From Anaerotalea alkaliphila (GTDB taxonomy: Bacteria; Bacillota; Clostridia; Lachnospirales; Vallitaleaceae): a stretch of 64,000 nucleotides of DNA. Made by a program: the position numbers and the translations under genes. Positions 40,467 through 48,667 of this stretch are shown in pieces. The notes under the pieces are model-generated. The model worked only from the letters and a program-made list of their open reading frames with translations, was not told the DNA's origin and ran no database searches. The stretch spans positions 62,001 to 126,000 of the forward strand of contig NZ_JAAEEH010000003.1 in the NCBI RefSeq assembly GCF_010179735.1. The letters are read 5' to 3'. Each line of letters starts with the position of its first letter. Position 1 is the first letter of the stretch.

Positions 40467-41345
40467 ATGGAGAACAGGATCATTAGAGGAACAGCCGCGA
40501 ACCACCAAGTCCGTGCGTTTGCGGCAGACACGCGCCAGCTTGTGGAGGAGGCGAGACGGATCCACGACACCAGCCCGGTGGCCACCGCCGCATTGGGCAG
40601 GCTGCTGACGGCAGGCAGCATGATGGGTGCCATGCTGAAGGGGGAACAGGACGTGCTGACCCTGCAGGTGCGGGGAAACGGCCCGCTGGAGGGGATCCTG
40701 GTCACCGTGGATTCCAAGTCCAGGGTGAAGGGGTATGTCAACCATCCGGAGGTGGACCTGCCCTTGAACAGCAAAGGGAAGCTGGATGTGGCCGAAGCGG
40801 TGGGGATCGGCCTTCTGACGGTCATCAAGGACATCGGCATGAAGGAACCCTACGTGGGACAGACCCATCTGGTCACCAGCGAGATTGCGGAAGACCTGAC
40901 CTACTATTTCGCCACTTCTGAACAGACGCCATCGGCGGTTGCCCTGGGCGTGCTCATCGACCGGGACCGCACGGTGAAACAGAGCGGAGGGTTCATCATC
41001 CAGTTGCTCCCGGAGGCGGAAGAGGATGCGGTGAACCGGCTGGAGACGAACCTCAGCCGGCTCCGGCCGGTGACCGAACTGCTGGAAGAGGGAAACACCA
41101 TGGAGGATATCCTGGGGATGGTGATGGAAGGTCTGGATTTCGTCGTCAGCGAGGTCACGGAGACCTCCTATTACTGCAACTGCTCCAAGGAAAAGGTAGC
41201 GGAGGCCCTCTTCAGCGTGGGCAAGGAGGAGCTGGAGGACATGATCGGCGAAGGGAAGCCTGTGGAGCTTCACTGCCATTTTTGCAACAGCCGGTATCTG
41301 TTTGAAATCGACGAGGTGAAGGACCTGCGGGACCGGATCGGTTAG
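40467..41345 (+). CDS. hslO: Redox-regulated chaperone Hsp33
   Basis: The 292-residue protein has the Hsp33 N-terminal substrate domain (ENRIIRGTAANHQVRAFAAD, then SPVATAALGRLLTA) and the C-terminal zinc redox switch: a C-x-C in YYCNCSKEKV and a C-x-x-C in HCHFCNSRY. Oxidation of these cysteines releases zinc and activates holdase activity. The start at 40467 follows TAGGAGA at good spacing. Together with the Bcp-type peroxidase this gives oxidative-stress defence in an otherwise anaerobic gene set. Confidence 0.96.
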   Translation: MENRIIRGTAANHQVRAFAADTRQLVEEARRIHDTSPVATAALGRLLTAGSMMGAMLKGEQDVLTLQVRGNGPLEGILVTVDSKSRVKGYVNHPEVDLPLNSKGKLDVAEAVGIGLLTVIKDIGMKEPYVGQTHLVTSEIAEDLTYYFATSEQTPSAVALGVLIDRDRTVKQSGGFIIQLLPEAEEDAVNRLETNLSRLRPVTELLEEGNTMEDILGMVMEGLDFVVSEVTETSYYCNCSKEKVAEALFSVGKEELEDMIGEGKPVELHCHFCNSRYLFEIDEVKDLRDRIG

Positions 41346-41423
41346 ACGGCCCGGCGCGCCCGCCGCTTTGCCTGCAAGCAAAGTCTGGTCCCAAGCGGGC
41401 TCGGACGAAGTGTCCCACCCTGC

Positions 41424-41485
41424 AAAAAGGGAACCCGACAGGTTCAGGATTTTCCAAATCCCTGAACCTGTCGGGTTCCCTTTGT
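41424..41485. terminator. Very strong bidirectional terminator
   Basis: GGGAACCCGACAGGTTCAGG (41429-41448) pairs perfectly with its inverted copy (41462-41480), and ATTT/AAAT extends the stem inward with one bulge. A residues on the left and T residues on the right serve both hslO and the convergent disulfide reductase. A second small hairpin (CTTTGC/GCAAAG) precedes it at 41367-41384. Nothing else is seen in the 41346-41557 gap. Confidence 0.92.
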
Positions 41486-41557
41486 TTATTGTATTAAAGG
41501 AAGGTCCTGCGGGGAGCCGCTTTTATCGACCAGCTTTATTGCTGCGCCTACCTTTGG

Positions 41558-44050
41558 TCAGATGAAAAGGTTGTGGTAGGCGTCTTCCGCTTCGCCCAGA
41601 TAGGCCGCCACGCCACCGAAGTCGACGCCGTCAATCAGCTCCTCCTCGGTGATCCCCATGACGTCCATGGACATGGTGCAGGCCACGAACTTCACTCCCG
41701 CCTTCTGTGCGGATGCGATCAGCTCGTCCAGGGTGTTCACATGCTTGTTTTTCATGGTCATCTTCATCATGGCGGTTCCCATTCCGCCCATGTTCAGCTT
41801 GGACAGGGGGAGCTTGCCGGTGCCTCTGGGCATCATGGCCCCGAACATGGCGTCCAGGAAGGTCTTCTTCACAGGGACCTTTTCGGCTTTGCGGAGGATG
41901 TTCAGCCCCCAGAAGGTGAAGAACATGGTGACCTTCTTGCCCATGGCAGCCGCGCCGTTGGCGATGATCAGGGACGCCAGGGCCTTGTCCAGATCGCCGG
42001 AAAAGACAACCATGGTGCTGCCATTCTTCTCCGCCGCGGCGGCCCGGTGGCCTGCCAGCGTCGGGGCGCCCTTCTTGATGTAGGCAACGAATTCCCTGTT
42101 CCGTTTTTCGCTCTTCAGAAAGGTGTTGCCGGTCTTCTTGGCCCAAGCCTGCACATCCACGATGAAGCCGGGGTCGGTGGCGGAAACCTCCAGAATGTCG
42201 CCGGGGTTCAGGGTAGGCATCGTGTTGTTCACCTGCATGATGGGGCCGGGGCATTGCAGACCGCATGCGTTCAGCTGGACGGTCTGGACGCCCTGCAGGG
42301 CCTCTTCGGGTTTGGGCTCCACGAACTCGGGGGCTCCGTCGTCACCCAGGGAATGGACCGTATCCGTCACCACGCAAAGGGGATTGGTGTAGTCCTTGTA
42401 GAAGTATTTGTAGAGGTTGTATCCTCCAAGAAGGTTCTTTGCCTGGAAGCCCAGCTGGCTCAGGATCCTGGCGGCCACATAGCCCCGCAGGCCGACAGCG
42501 CAATAGACGACGATGGTCTTGTCCTTTGGAAGCTCTCCTTGCCGCTGGCGCAGGTCGTTCACAGGGATGTGGATGGAGCCTGGAATGAAGCCCAGTTCCC
42601 TTTCCACATCCTCCCGGACATCCAGAACCAGGGTGTCGTCGGCGCTCAAGTTCCCTACCTCGTCCCAGCGCACAACCTCCTGGTCCTTGTTCAGGATGTT
42701 TTCGGCGGTGAATCCGGCCATGTTGACGGGATCCTTGGCGGAGGAAAAGGGAGGGGCGTACGCCAGCTCCAGCTTCTTCAAGTCGCTGACGGTGCCCCCC
42801 AGGCGCATGGCTGTGGCGATGACATCCACCCGTTTTTCGACGCCGTCGTATCCTACGGCTTGGACTCCCAGAATCTTTCCGTCGGAGGTGAAGATCAGCT
42901 TCAAGGTCATGGGCATGGCTCCGGGGTAGTATCCTGCATGGGACTTGGGTTCTATGACCGTGACGAAATAATCCTTTCCATAGACCTTGCCCAGCCGATG
43001 GAGGGCCTTTTCGTTGGCGCCGGTGGAGGCTACGGTCAGGTCGAAGACTTTGGCGACGGAGGTGCCCATGGTGCCTTCGTACGGTTCAAGACGTCCGGCG
43101 ATGTTGTTGGCCACAATCCTTCCCTGTTTGTTGGCGGGGCCCGCGAGGGGGATCATTGTGGGTACGCCGTTCACGAAGTCCACCACCTCGATGGCGTCGC
43201 CCAGCGCGTAGATGTCCGGGTCGCTGGTCTTCAGATGGGAATCCACGACGATGCCTCCCCTCTGGTTGACGTCGAGTCCTGCATCCTTGGCCAGCTCCCC
43301 GTTGGGGCGGATGCCTATGGACAGGATGACCATGTCCGCATCCACCTTGGTTCCGTCCTGGAGTTCGACGGTGGTGCTGCCATCCTTGTAGGTGAAGGAC
43401 TTGACACCGTTCTTCAGGTACATCTTCACGCCCTGGCTGGACACATGGCTGTGGACCAGCTGCGCCATTTCGAAGTCCACCGGCGTCAGCACCTGGTCCG
43501 CCATCTCCACCAGCGTGACGTCGATGCCGAGCTCGTGGAGGTTCTCCACCATTTCAATTCCGATGAATCCGCCGCCGATGACCGTGGCCGTCTTCACCTG
43601 GTTCTTTTCCACATAGCCCTTGATGGCGTCCGTGTCCGGTATGTTCCACAGGGAAAAGATGTTGGGGCTGTCGATGCCGGGGATGGGGGGCTTCAGGGGA
43701 GAGGAGCCTGGGGAGAGCACAAGTACGTCGTAGGTTTCCTTGTAAGTTTCCCCGGTGGCGTGGTTGCGCACGGAAACGCTTTTTTCCTTCCGGTGGATGG
43801 CGGTCACCTCGTTTTCGATGCGCACGTCCATGTTGAAGCGGGCACCCATGGCTTCCGGCGTCTGGACCAGCAGTGCGTTCCTGTCTTTGATCACGCCGCC
43901 GATATAGTAGGGGAGGCCGCAGTTTGCAAAGGAAATGTATTTGCCACGCTCGAAAAGGATGATTTCAGACTCCTCGTCGATCCTTCTGAGTCTGGCGGCG
44001 GTGGTGGCCCCACCGGCCACGCCGCCTACAATCAAGATTTTTTTAGCCAT
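41558..44050 (-). CDS. CoA-disulfide-reductase-like fusion with rhodanese, TusA and DsrE modules
   Basis: The 830-residue protein has four sulfur-handling modules in one chain. Residues ~1-440 are an FAD/NAD(P)H pyridine nucleotide-disulfide reductase of the CoA-disulfide/persulfide type (ILIVGGVAGGATTAARLRRI; a single redox Cys in FANCGLPYYIGG instead of a CxxxxC pair). Residues ~450-550 are rhodanese, with active Cys517 in VVYCAVGLRG. Residues ~590-665 are TusA-like, with Cys600 in the CPGP motif. Residues ~675-830 are DsrE-like, with Cys791 in FVACTMSMD. The start at 44050 follows GGAGGAGA. It probably reduces and relays persulfide or polysulfide sulfur. A Rex-like operator in its leader suggests control by NADH/NAD+. 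Confidence 0.92.
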   Translation of the reverse strand: MAKKILIVGGVAGGATTAARLRRIDEESEIILFERGKYISFANCGLPYYIGGVIKDRNALLVQTPEAMGARFNMDVRIENEVTAIHRKEKSVSVRNHATGETYKETYDVLVLSPGSSPLKPPIPGIDSPNIFSLWNIPDTDAIKGYVEKNQVKTATVIGGGFIGIEMVENLHELGIDVTLVEMADQVLTPVDFEMAQLVHSHVSSQGVKMYLKNGVKSFTYKDGSTTVELQDGTKVDADMVILSIGIRPNGELAKDAGLDVNQRGGIVVDSHLKTSDPDIYALGDAIEVVDFVNGVPTMIPLAGPANKQGRIVANNIAGRLEPYEGTMGTSVAKVFDLTVASTGANEKALHRLGKVYGKDYFVTVIEPKSHAGYYPGAMPMTLKLIFTSDGKILGVQAVGYDGVEKRVDVIATAMRLGGTVSDLKKLELAYAPPFSSAKDPVNMAGFTAENILNKDQEVVRWDEVGNLSADDTLVLDVREDVERELGFIPGSIHIPVNDLRQRQGELPKDKTIVVYCAVGLRGYVAARILSQLGFQAKNLLGGYNLYKYFYKDYTNPLCVVTDTVHSLGDDGAPEFVEPKPEEALQGVQTVQLNACGLQCPGPIMQVNNTMPTLNPGDILEVSATDPGFIVDVQAWAKKTGNTFLKSEKRNREFVAYIKKGAPTLAGHRAAAAEKNGSTMVVFSGDLDKALASLIIANGAAAMGKKVTMFFTFWGLNILRKAEKVPVKKTFLDAMFGAMMPRGTGKLPLSKLNMGGMGTAMMKMTMKNKHVNTLDELIASAQKAGVKFVACTMSMDVMGITEEELIDGVDFGGVAAYLGEAEDAYHNLFI

Positions 44051-44110
44051 TTTTCGAATCTCCTCCATGTCTTTGGTTGATGTGCAGCCGGCCTTGGACC
44101 GGCAAATAGT

Positions 44111-44128
44111 TTGTTATCGGTTTAACAA
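44111..44128. promoter_or_regulatory. Rex-like redox operator
   Basis: TTGTTATCGGTTTAACAA fits the clostridial Rex consensus TTGTTAAnnnnTTAACAA at 13 of 14 defined positions. It lies about 45 bases downstream of the predicted start site of the disulfide reductase gene, where bound repressor would block elongation. No rex gene is in the window. Confidence 0.65.
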
Positions 44129-44178
44129 GACGGGCCAAAATTGGTTTCGGGCCATCCCCGCAAGAACCAGTTATCTAT

Positions 44179-44207
44179 ATATTACAATAATTGAATGATT
44201 ATGTCAA
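44179..44207 (-). promoter_or_regulatory. Promoter of the disulfide reductase fusion gene
   Basis: On the minus strand TTGACA (complement of 44202-44207) and TAATAT (complement of 44179-44184) are 17 bases apart. Confidence 0.8.
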
Positions 44208-44322
44208 GAGGTTCCTGGAAGGTTGTTTTCCGGAATCTGGAAAGGGTTTCAGCTGACAATATGGAAAGCAGAATATTCGAACAATGAGAAAATTTAGTCT
44301 TTAAATATCTTATAAAAAAGGC

Positions 44323-44351
44323 TTGCCAAACGGAATTATCTGATGTATAAT
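44323..44351 (+). promoter_or_regulatory. Strong promoter of the candidate structured RNA
   Basis: TTGCCA at 44323-44328 and TATAAT at 44346-44351 are 17 bases apart. The 30 bases before the -35 box are almost all A and T, like an UP element of a stable-RNA promoter. The predicted start is near 44358; no gene begins for another 700 bases. Confidence 0.8.
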
Positions 44352-44357
44352 AAATCA

Positions 44358-45040
44358 AAGGTTGGAACCTTCAACCTTTATAACCAACCAATCGTAAGCA
44401 GCTTACGGCATCCAGAAAAGGAGTGGTGATTGTGAAAAGCATACTCCAGATGGTAGGGTTCATAAGGGCAGTAAATTAAGCCCCCAAGCGGAGCGGGGCC
44501 AGAAGCAGCATGTAACCGCATCCCCGCCGTAAAGAAGACGGATTGTGGTAACCGACTTGTTTGATACGAAGTAGGATTGGTGCATGGCAAAGACCATGGT
44601 GCAATCAAAAGGTCACAACGGTCGGCTGACAGTTGCAATCAATATGAGACACATTTAAAGTCTAAGCATAGTTTACGGATATGATTCGGGACGGATTGCA
44701 GCACGCGAACAGGTTCGATGAAAGGATCGTTCGCAGCGCGAGACAGTGCCGAAGGGTAGATGATGGCAGGAATTTAAATCAGGAGTAGGAATGGTCTTCA
44801 CAAGGAAGAGTTCCAATCCGGTCGCGTAGTTGATTGTGACGTGGCAAGTAGCAGTTTAACCGTTTGATAAATTGTCCGACAAGGAAGTTGTTCAAAACAG
44901 TAAAACCTGCAACTGTCGATATGCTGTGGACATGAAGTGGAATTTGATGAAACTGAATAATAAGAAGTCCTACGTACGATATCTGGACTTTGAGAGGAAG
45001 GCAGAGATGCAGGAGTGAAAATCCGGTCCCTGCCTTCTTC
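44358..45040 (+). ncRNA. Candidate large structured non-coding RNA, family not identified
   Basis: About 0.65 kb with no credible reading frame on either strand, clearly poorer in GC than its neighbours, and transcribed from a strong promoter. It begins with AAAGGTTG/CAACCTTT (44357-44379) and CGTAAG/CTTACG (44393-44407). GCGGGG/CCCCGC follows at 44493-44527. A nested three-part stem CCGAC-GATTG-CATGG with CCATG-CAATC-GTCGG spans 44552-44625. GCAC-GCGAAC with GTTCGC-GTGC spans 44701-44749. GGAA-TCTTC with GAAGA-TTCC spans 44788-44814. TCCAGAT at 44445-44451 can pair with ATCTGGA at 44981-44987 to close the whole domain. An 11-pair stem at 44994-45040 followed by a T/C-rich tract may end it. 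Size and style recall OLE, ROOL or GOLLD RNAs, but I could not match any. It is not tmRNA, RNase P RNA or a group II intron by visible signatures. Confidence 0.6.
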
Positions 45041-45064
45041 CTGTGCGTGGACAGGGAGGGAAGC

Positions 45065-45538
45065 ATGAAGGTTACGGTCATCAGCGTGGGGAAGGTCAAG
45101 GAGTCCCATTACGCCAATCTGTTGGAATCCTATGGAAGAATCCTGGAAAGGCGCATCCCCTTCCAGGCCATCGAGGTGGCGGATGAGAAGGCGCCGGAGA
45201 ACTTGAGCGAGGCCCAGAAGGGGCAGGTCAAGGAAAGGGAAGGGGAAAGGATCCTGCAGCAGGTGCGGAAGGAAATGACCTTGGTGGTTCTGGCCATCGA
45301 AGGAAGGGAATGGGACACGCCGAAGCTGGAAAGGCAGATGCGGACCTGGGCGGACCAGGGGAAGCCCCATGTGGCGTTTGTGATCGGCGGTTCCCTTGGC
45401 GTGTCGGAGAAGGTCTTGGCCAGGGGGGACCTGCTGCTCAGCTTCTCGAAGATGACGTTTCCCCACCAGCTGATGAAGGTCCTGCTGATGGAACAGTTGG
45501 CCAGGGTGTCGCCTACTTGTGGTAGGCATGGTTGTTGA
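45065..45538 (+). CDS. rlmH: RlmH-like 23S rRNA methyltransferase with replaced C-terminal tail
   Basis: The 157-residue SPOUT-family protein matches RlmH, which methylates pseudouridine 1915 of 23S rRNA: VTVISVGKVKE, VADEKAPENLS, the SAM-knot motif FVIGGSLGVSEKV and LSFSKMTFPHQLMKVLLMEQL. The expected conserved end (YRAFRI...YHK) is missing; instead the frame ends ARVSPTCGRHGC, because the last codons run through the 3' end of a second, convergent RlmH-like gene. It follows the candidate structured RNA, with GGGAGGG as ribosome binding site. Activity without the tail is doubtful, since the tail helps form the active site in the family. Confidence 0.88.
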   Translation: MKVTVISVGKVKESHYANLLESYGRILERRIPFQAIEVADEKAPENLSEAQKGQVKEREGERILQQVRKEMTLVVLAIEGREWDTPKLERQMRTWADQGKPHVAFVIGGSLGVSEKVLARGDLLLSFSKMTFPHQLMKVLLMEQLARVSPTCGRHGC

Positions 45539-45935
45539 GGATCCTAAAGGCCCGGTAGACCTGTTCATAGAGGACCACCGCAGCCAATAGGGGATCCGTG
45601 TCCATTCGGCTGAGGGCGATGGCGGTGTCGGCGGGGAGGCCGGTGGGGCCCACCAGAAAAGTGACGTCGGATGTGCCGCTTATGGCCAGGGATTCCAGGG
45701 TTTCGGCAAAGGATTCCGAGTCCATCTCCCGGACATTCCGGAAGGGACCGGCGGTGGGGATTGCGATGGTGTAGGTCTGTCCCCGGGATTTGAGGTCTTT
45801 GGCCAAGGCTGCCCCTTCGGTGCAGCAGCGCAGGGAAATTTTGCAGTATTTGCCGAGCCGCTTGCCATATTCCTGCAAGGCAGCCAGCATGTCCTTGTTT
45901 TTGTGGCCTGTGGCCACCAGAACCCGCAGGTGCAT
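45513..45935 (-). CDS. Second, divergent RlmH-like protein with intact C-terminal tail
   Basis: The 140-residue protein ends in VVLYEQVYRAFRILNNHAYHK, the diagnostic RlmH tail, and has the weaker motifs LRVLVATGHKNKDML, TFLVGPTGLPADTA and LSRMDTDPLLAAV. The SAM-binding loop GGSLG of normal RlmH is changed to GPTGLP. Its 3' end overlaps the convergent rlmH copy by 26 bases. ATGs at 45938 and 45935 are adjacent, behind AAGGGGGAAC. It may be a paralogue with a new target, a decayed copy, or a partner forming a mixed dimer with the first protein. Confidence 0.8.
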   Translation of the reverse strand: MHLRVLVATGHKNKDMLAALQEYGKRLGKYCKISLRCCTEGAALAKDLKSRGQTYTIAIPTAGPFRNVREMDSESFAETLESLAISGTSDVTFLVGPTGLPADTAIALSRMDTDPLLAAVVLYEQVYRAFRILNNHAYHK

Positions 45936-45989
45936 CATGGGATGTTCCCCCTTTTTGGATGATGTGGATATTTTACCACAAACGGGTGT

Positions 45990-46017
45990 TTTACACTACC
46001 GGTAGGAATGTTATAAT
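45990..46017 (+). promoter_or_regulatory. Promoter of the CxxC protein gene
   Basis: TTTACA at 45990-45995 and TATAAT at 46012-46017 are 16 bases apart. The predicted start near 46024 excludes the upstream ATG codons as starts. Confidence 0.75.
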
Positions 46018-46060
46018 GGGGGGGATGGCAAAGGCCGATCGGAACAAGGAGGAGGATGCG

Positions 46061-46471
46061 ATGCTGATAAAGGCAGAAGGCAAGGAATATGTTTTGGAAG
46101 AGGCGGGGTGCTATGCCTTTGAGATTGGGGAGGGCCTGGAAGTGGAGGGCCTCGACTTCGAGCGTGTGTCCGGTTTCATGGAAGAAGGGGGCGTTCTGGA
46201 GTTCGAGCCCGCCTATTATGACAGCTGGTGTGAAAACTGCGAACATGGAAAAGGAGGGAAGGCCAAGAGTTACCGGTTCCTGGCGTTCGACTTCTATATT
46301 TTCACCAAGGAGGGGCGCATAGTGGCAAGCAGCCTGGACAAGGATTACCAGGAGCATGGGGTGCTGGCCATGGAGAAGAAGGGGATGGTGGACGGAAGCC
46401 TGCTGGTGGAGGTGGTACTGTGCCCCAACTGCGGAGAATACTCCATCGAAGTCCTTCCCTGCGACTTCTAG
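46061..46471 (+). CDS. Unknown protein with paired CxxC motifs
   Basis: The 136-residue protein is not recognised. It has one CxxC in DSWCENCEHGKGG and another in VVLCPNCGEYSIEVLPCDF, a spacing that could bind one zinc as a split zinc ribbon. The rest is acidic and beta-rich, with no signal peptide or membrane segment. ATG 46061 was chosen because AGGAGGAGG precedes it at good spacing. The gene is monocistronic, with its own promoter and a strong shared terminator. Confidence 0.8.
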   Translation: MLIKAEGKEYVLEEAGCYAFEIGEGLEVEGLDFERVSGFMEEGGVLEFEPAYYDSWCENCEHGKGGKAKSYRFLAFDFYIFTKEGRIVASSLDKDYQEHGVLAMEKKGMVDGSLLVEVVLCPNCGEYSIEVLPCDF

Positions 46472-46500
46472 CAAATGCCGCCCCCACGAGAAAGCATGCT

Positions 46501-46557
46501 TGGAAAAGGAAAAAAGCTGGACAAGGTCGCCCCCTGTCCAGCTTTTTTCCTTTTCCA
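46501..46557. terminator. Bidirectional terminator, 23-pair perfect stem
   Basis: The left arm at 46501-46523 (ending AAAAAAGCTGGACA) pairs perfectly with 46535-46557 (beginning TGTCCAGCTTTTTT). It ends both the CxxC gene and the convergent leuCD operon. Confidence 0.93.
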
Positions 46558-46560
46558 GGC

Positions 46561-47154
46561 CTACGCGATGCCGTGGGCCTTTTCGTATGCTTCAATCTCC
46601 TCTTCGTGGAGGAGGGTGAGGGCGATGTCGTCCAGGCCCTTTTGAAGCTTCTCCGTGTAGAAGTCGTCCAGCTCGAAGGTGTAGGCGAGACCCTGGTCGT
46701 CCGTGATGGTCTTGTTCTCCAGGTCCACCAGCAAGCGGTACCCTTCGGTGCTTCCCGTACGCTCGAACAGCACGTCCATCTGCCCATTGGTGAGCTTTAT
46801 GGGCAGGATGCCGTTGTTCAGGCAGTTGCCGTAGAAGATGTCCGCAAAGCTTGGGGCGATGATGACCCGGAATCCGTAATCCTGTAGGGCCCAGGGGGCA
46901 TGCTCCCTGGAAGAGCCGCAGCCGAAGTTTGCGCGGGCGATCAGGATGGAAGCGCCCCTGTAGCGGGGCAGGTTCAGGGTGAAATCCGGAATTTCCTTTC
47001 CGGCCTCGTCGAAACGGAACTCATAGAACAGGAATTGGCCGAAGCCGCTCCGTTCGATCCGTTTCAGGAACTGCTTTGGAATGATGGCGTCCGTATCCAC
47101 GTTTGTGCGGTCCATGGGGGCCACGAGACCGTTTTGCCTTACGAATGGTTCCAT
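46561..47154 (-). CDS. leuD: 3-isopropylmalate dehydratase small subunit
   Basis: The 197-residue protein is the swivel-domain subunit of the leucine-pathway isomerase: [22 protein letters not shown] at the N-terminus and [20 protein letters not shown] with the GSSREHA substrate motif. It is downstream of leuC with a 12-base gap in which AGGAGGAG overlaps the leuC stop. The [12 protein letters not shown] segment and length fit the bacterial ~200-residue LeuD type rather than the shorter archaeal type. Confidence 0.96.
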   Translation of the reverse strand: MEPFVRQNGLVAPMDRTNVDTDAIIPKQFLKRIERSGFGQFLFYEFRFDEAGKEIPDFTLNLPRYRGASILIARANFGCGSSREHAPWALQDYGFRVIIAPSFADIFYGNCLNNGILPIKLTNGQMDVLFERTGSTEGYRLLVDLENKTITDDQGLAYTFELDDFYTEKLQKGLDDIALTLLHEEEIEAYEKAHGIA

Positions 47155-47166
47155 GCTTCTCTCCTC

Positions 47167-48567
47167 CTAATCCAGTGTGCGCACGTCGGTGAAATGGCCG
47201 GTGACTGCGGCTGCCGCAGCCATGGCGGGAGACACCAGGTGGGTTCTGCCGCCCCTTCCCTGGCGTCCTTCGAAGTTTCGGTTGGATGTGGATGCGCAGC
47301 GCTGTCCAGGCTGCAGGACATCCGGGTTCATGGCGAGGCACATGCTGCAGCCGGATTCCCTCCACTCGAAACCGGCTGCCTCAAAGACCTTGTCCAAGCC
47401 TTCCGCCTCGGCGGCAAGCTTGACCTTCTGGGAACCTGGAACGACGATGGCGGTGACGTTTTCAGCAACTTTGCGGCTTTTGGCGACCGCGGCTGCCGCA
47501 CGCAGGTCCTCGATCCGTCCGTTGGTGCAGGATCCGATGAAGACATAATCGATGGGGATTTCCTTCATGGGGGTGCCGGGAAAAAGGCCCATGTATTCCA
47601 AAGCCTTCTCCGCGGATTTCCGCTCTTCCGCTGTGGGGAAGGATTTCGGGTCGGGCACAAGGTCGTTGATGCCTGCGCCCATTCCGGGGCTGGTCCCCCA
47701 AGTCACCTGCGGGGCCAAGGAATCCAGGTCGAATTCCAGGGTCGCGTCATAGACGGCGTCCGGATCGGAAACCAGGGATTTCCAACGCTCCACGGCGTCG
47801 TCGAAGGCAACGCCCTGGGGTGCGTACCGGCGTCCCTCCAGGTAGTTGAAGGTGGTCTCGTCGGGTGCGATCAGTCCCGCCCGGGCGCCGGCTTCGATGG
47901 CCATGTTGCAGACCGTGAGGCGGCCTTCCATGGACAAGGATTTGACGGCGTCTCCCGTGAATTCGATGACATGGCCCGTGGCGAAGTCCGTGCCGTATTT
48001 TCCGATGATTCCCAGGATCAGGTCTTTGGCGGTGATGCCGTAGCCGAAGCGCCCCTTCACAGCCATGTTCATGGTTTTGGATTTCTTCTGGGGAAGGCAC
48101 TGGGTGGCCAGGACGTGCTCCACCTCGCTGGTGCCGATGCCGAACGCAAGGGCTCCGAAGGCTCCGTGGGTGGCCGTATGGCTGTCGCCGCAGACAATGG
48201 TTTTTCCAGGATGGGTCAGGCCCAGTGCGGGTCCGATGACATGGACGATTCCCTGCTCCGGGCTGTTCAGGTCATATAGGGTGATTCCGAAATCCGCGCA
48301 GTTTTGGGACAAGGTCTCGATCTGCTTCTTGGAGATGGGGTCCGTGATGTTGTAGCGGTCCTTGGTGGGTACGTTGTGGTCCATGGTCGCGAACGTGCGT
48401 CCGGGCCTGCGGACTTTCCGCCCTGCAAGGCGCAATCCCTCAAAGGCTTGGGGGGACGTGACTTCATGGAGCAAATGCAAATCGATGTAAAGGATGCTCT
48501 GGGCATCCTCTTCAGAATGGACCAAGTGCTGGTCCCAGATTTTCTCGTAGAGCGTTTTACCTGCCAT
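47167..48567 (-). CDS. leuC: 3-isopropylmalate dehydratase large subunit
   Basis: The 466-residue aconitase-family protein has [13 protein letters not shown] at the N-terminus, [21 protein letters not shown], and the [4Fe-4S] ligands in [14 protein letters not shown] and SMCLAMNPD. The length fits bacterial LeuC. With LeuD it isomerises 2- to 3-isopropylmalate in leucine synthesis. The start at 48567 follows AAGGTGAAGGA; an upstream in-frame ATG at 48675 would place protein in the leader and is rejected. leuA and leuB are not adjacent. Confidence 0.95.
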   Translation of the reverse strand: MAGKTLYEKIWDQHLVHSEEDAQSILYIDLHLLHEVTSPQAFEGLRLAGRKVRRPGRTFATMDHNVPTKDRYNITDPISKKQIETLSQNCADFGITLYDLNSPEQGIVHVIGPALGLTHPGKTIVCGDSHTATHGAFGALAFGIGTSEVEHVLATQCLPQKKSKTMNMAVKGRFGYGITAKDLILGIIGKYGTDFATGHVIEFTGDAVKSLSMEGRLTVCNMAIEAGARAGLIAPDETTFNYLEGRRYAPQGVAFDDAVERWKSLVSDPDAVYDATLEFDLDSLAPQVTWGTSPGMGAGINDLVPDPKSFPTAEERKSAEKALEYMGLFPGTPMKEIPIDYVFIGSCTNGRIEDLRAAAAVAKSRKVAENVTAIVVPGSQKVKLAAEAEGLDKVFEAAGFEWRESGCSMCLAMNPDVLQPGQRCASTSNRNFEGRQGRGGRTHLVSPAMAAAAAVTGHFTDVRTLD

Positions 48568-48644
48568 TCCTTCACCTTTTCCATTCTGGACATGCGTTCT
48601 GTCCTGTTGTTGACGGTTGACGCAGACATGGTTCGTGCCTGTTG

Positions 48645-48667
48645 GGGTGCGTGCGGGGCACGCACCC
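48645..48667 (-). promoter_or_regulatory. Perfect hairpin in the leuC leader
   Basis: GGGTGCGTGC and GCACGCACCC form a perfect 10-pair stem with a three-base loop just downstream of the predicted start (TATAAT complement at 48679-48684). It has no U tract and no Leu-rich leader peptide, so it is not classic attenuation; 5' end stabilisation is possible. Confidence 0.5.

Noticed and set aside
44378-44638. An 86-codon frame on the minus strand inside the candidate RNA
   Set aside because: Atypical composition, no ribosome binding site, and it would be antisense to the strong promoter's transcript.
44358-45040. tmRNA, RNase P RNA, 6S RNA or a group II intron as identity of the structured RNA
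   Set aside because: There is no tag-peptide frame with tRNA-like ends, no RNase P core sequence, the length is wrong for 6S, and there is no domain V pattern or reverse transcriptase gene.
45065-45538. A simple sequencing frameshift explaining the lost tail of rlmH
   Set aside because: None of the three plus-strand frames after 45500 encodes the YRAFR...YHK tail; that tail is on the minus strand, so a single indel cannot restore it. A misassembly remains possible.
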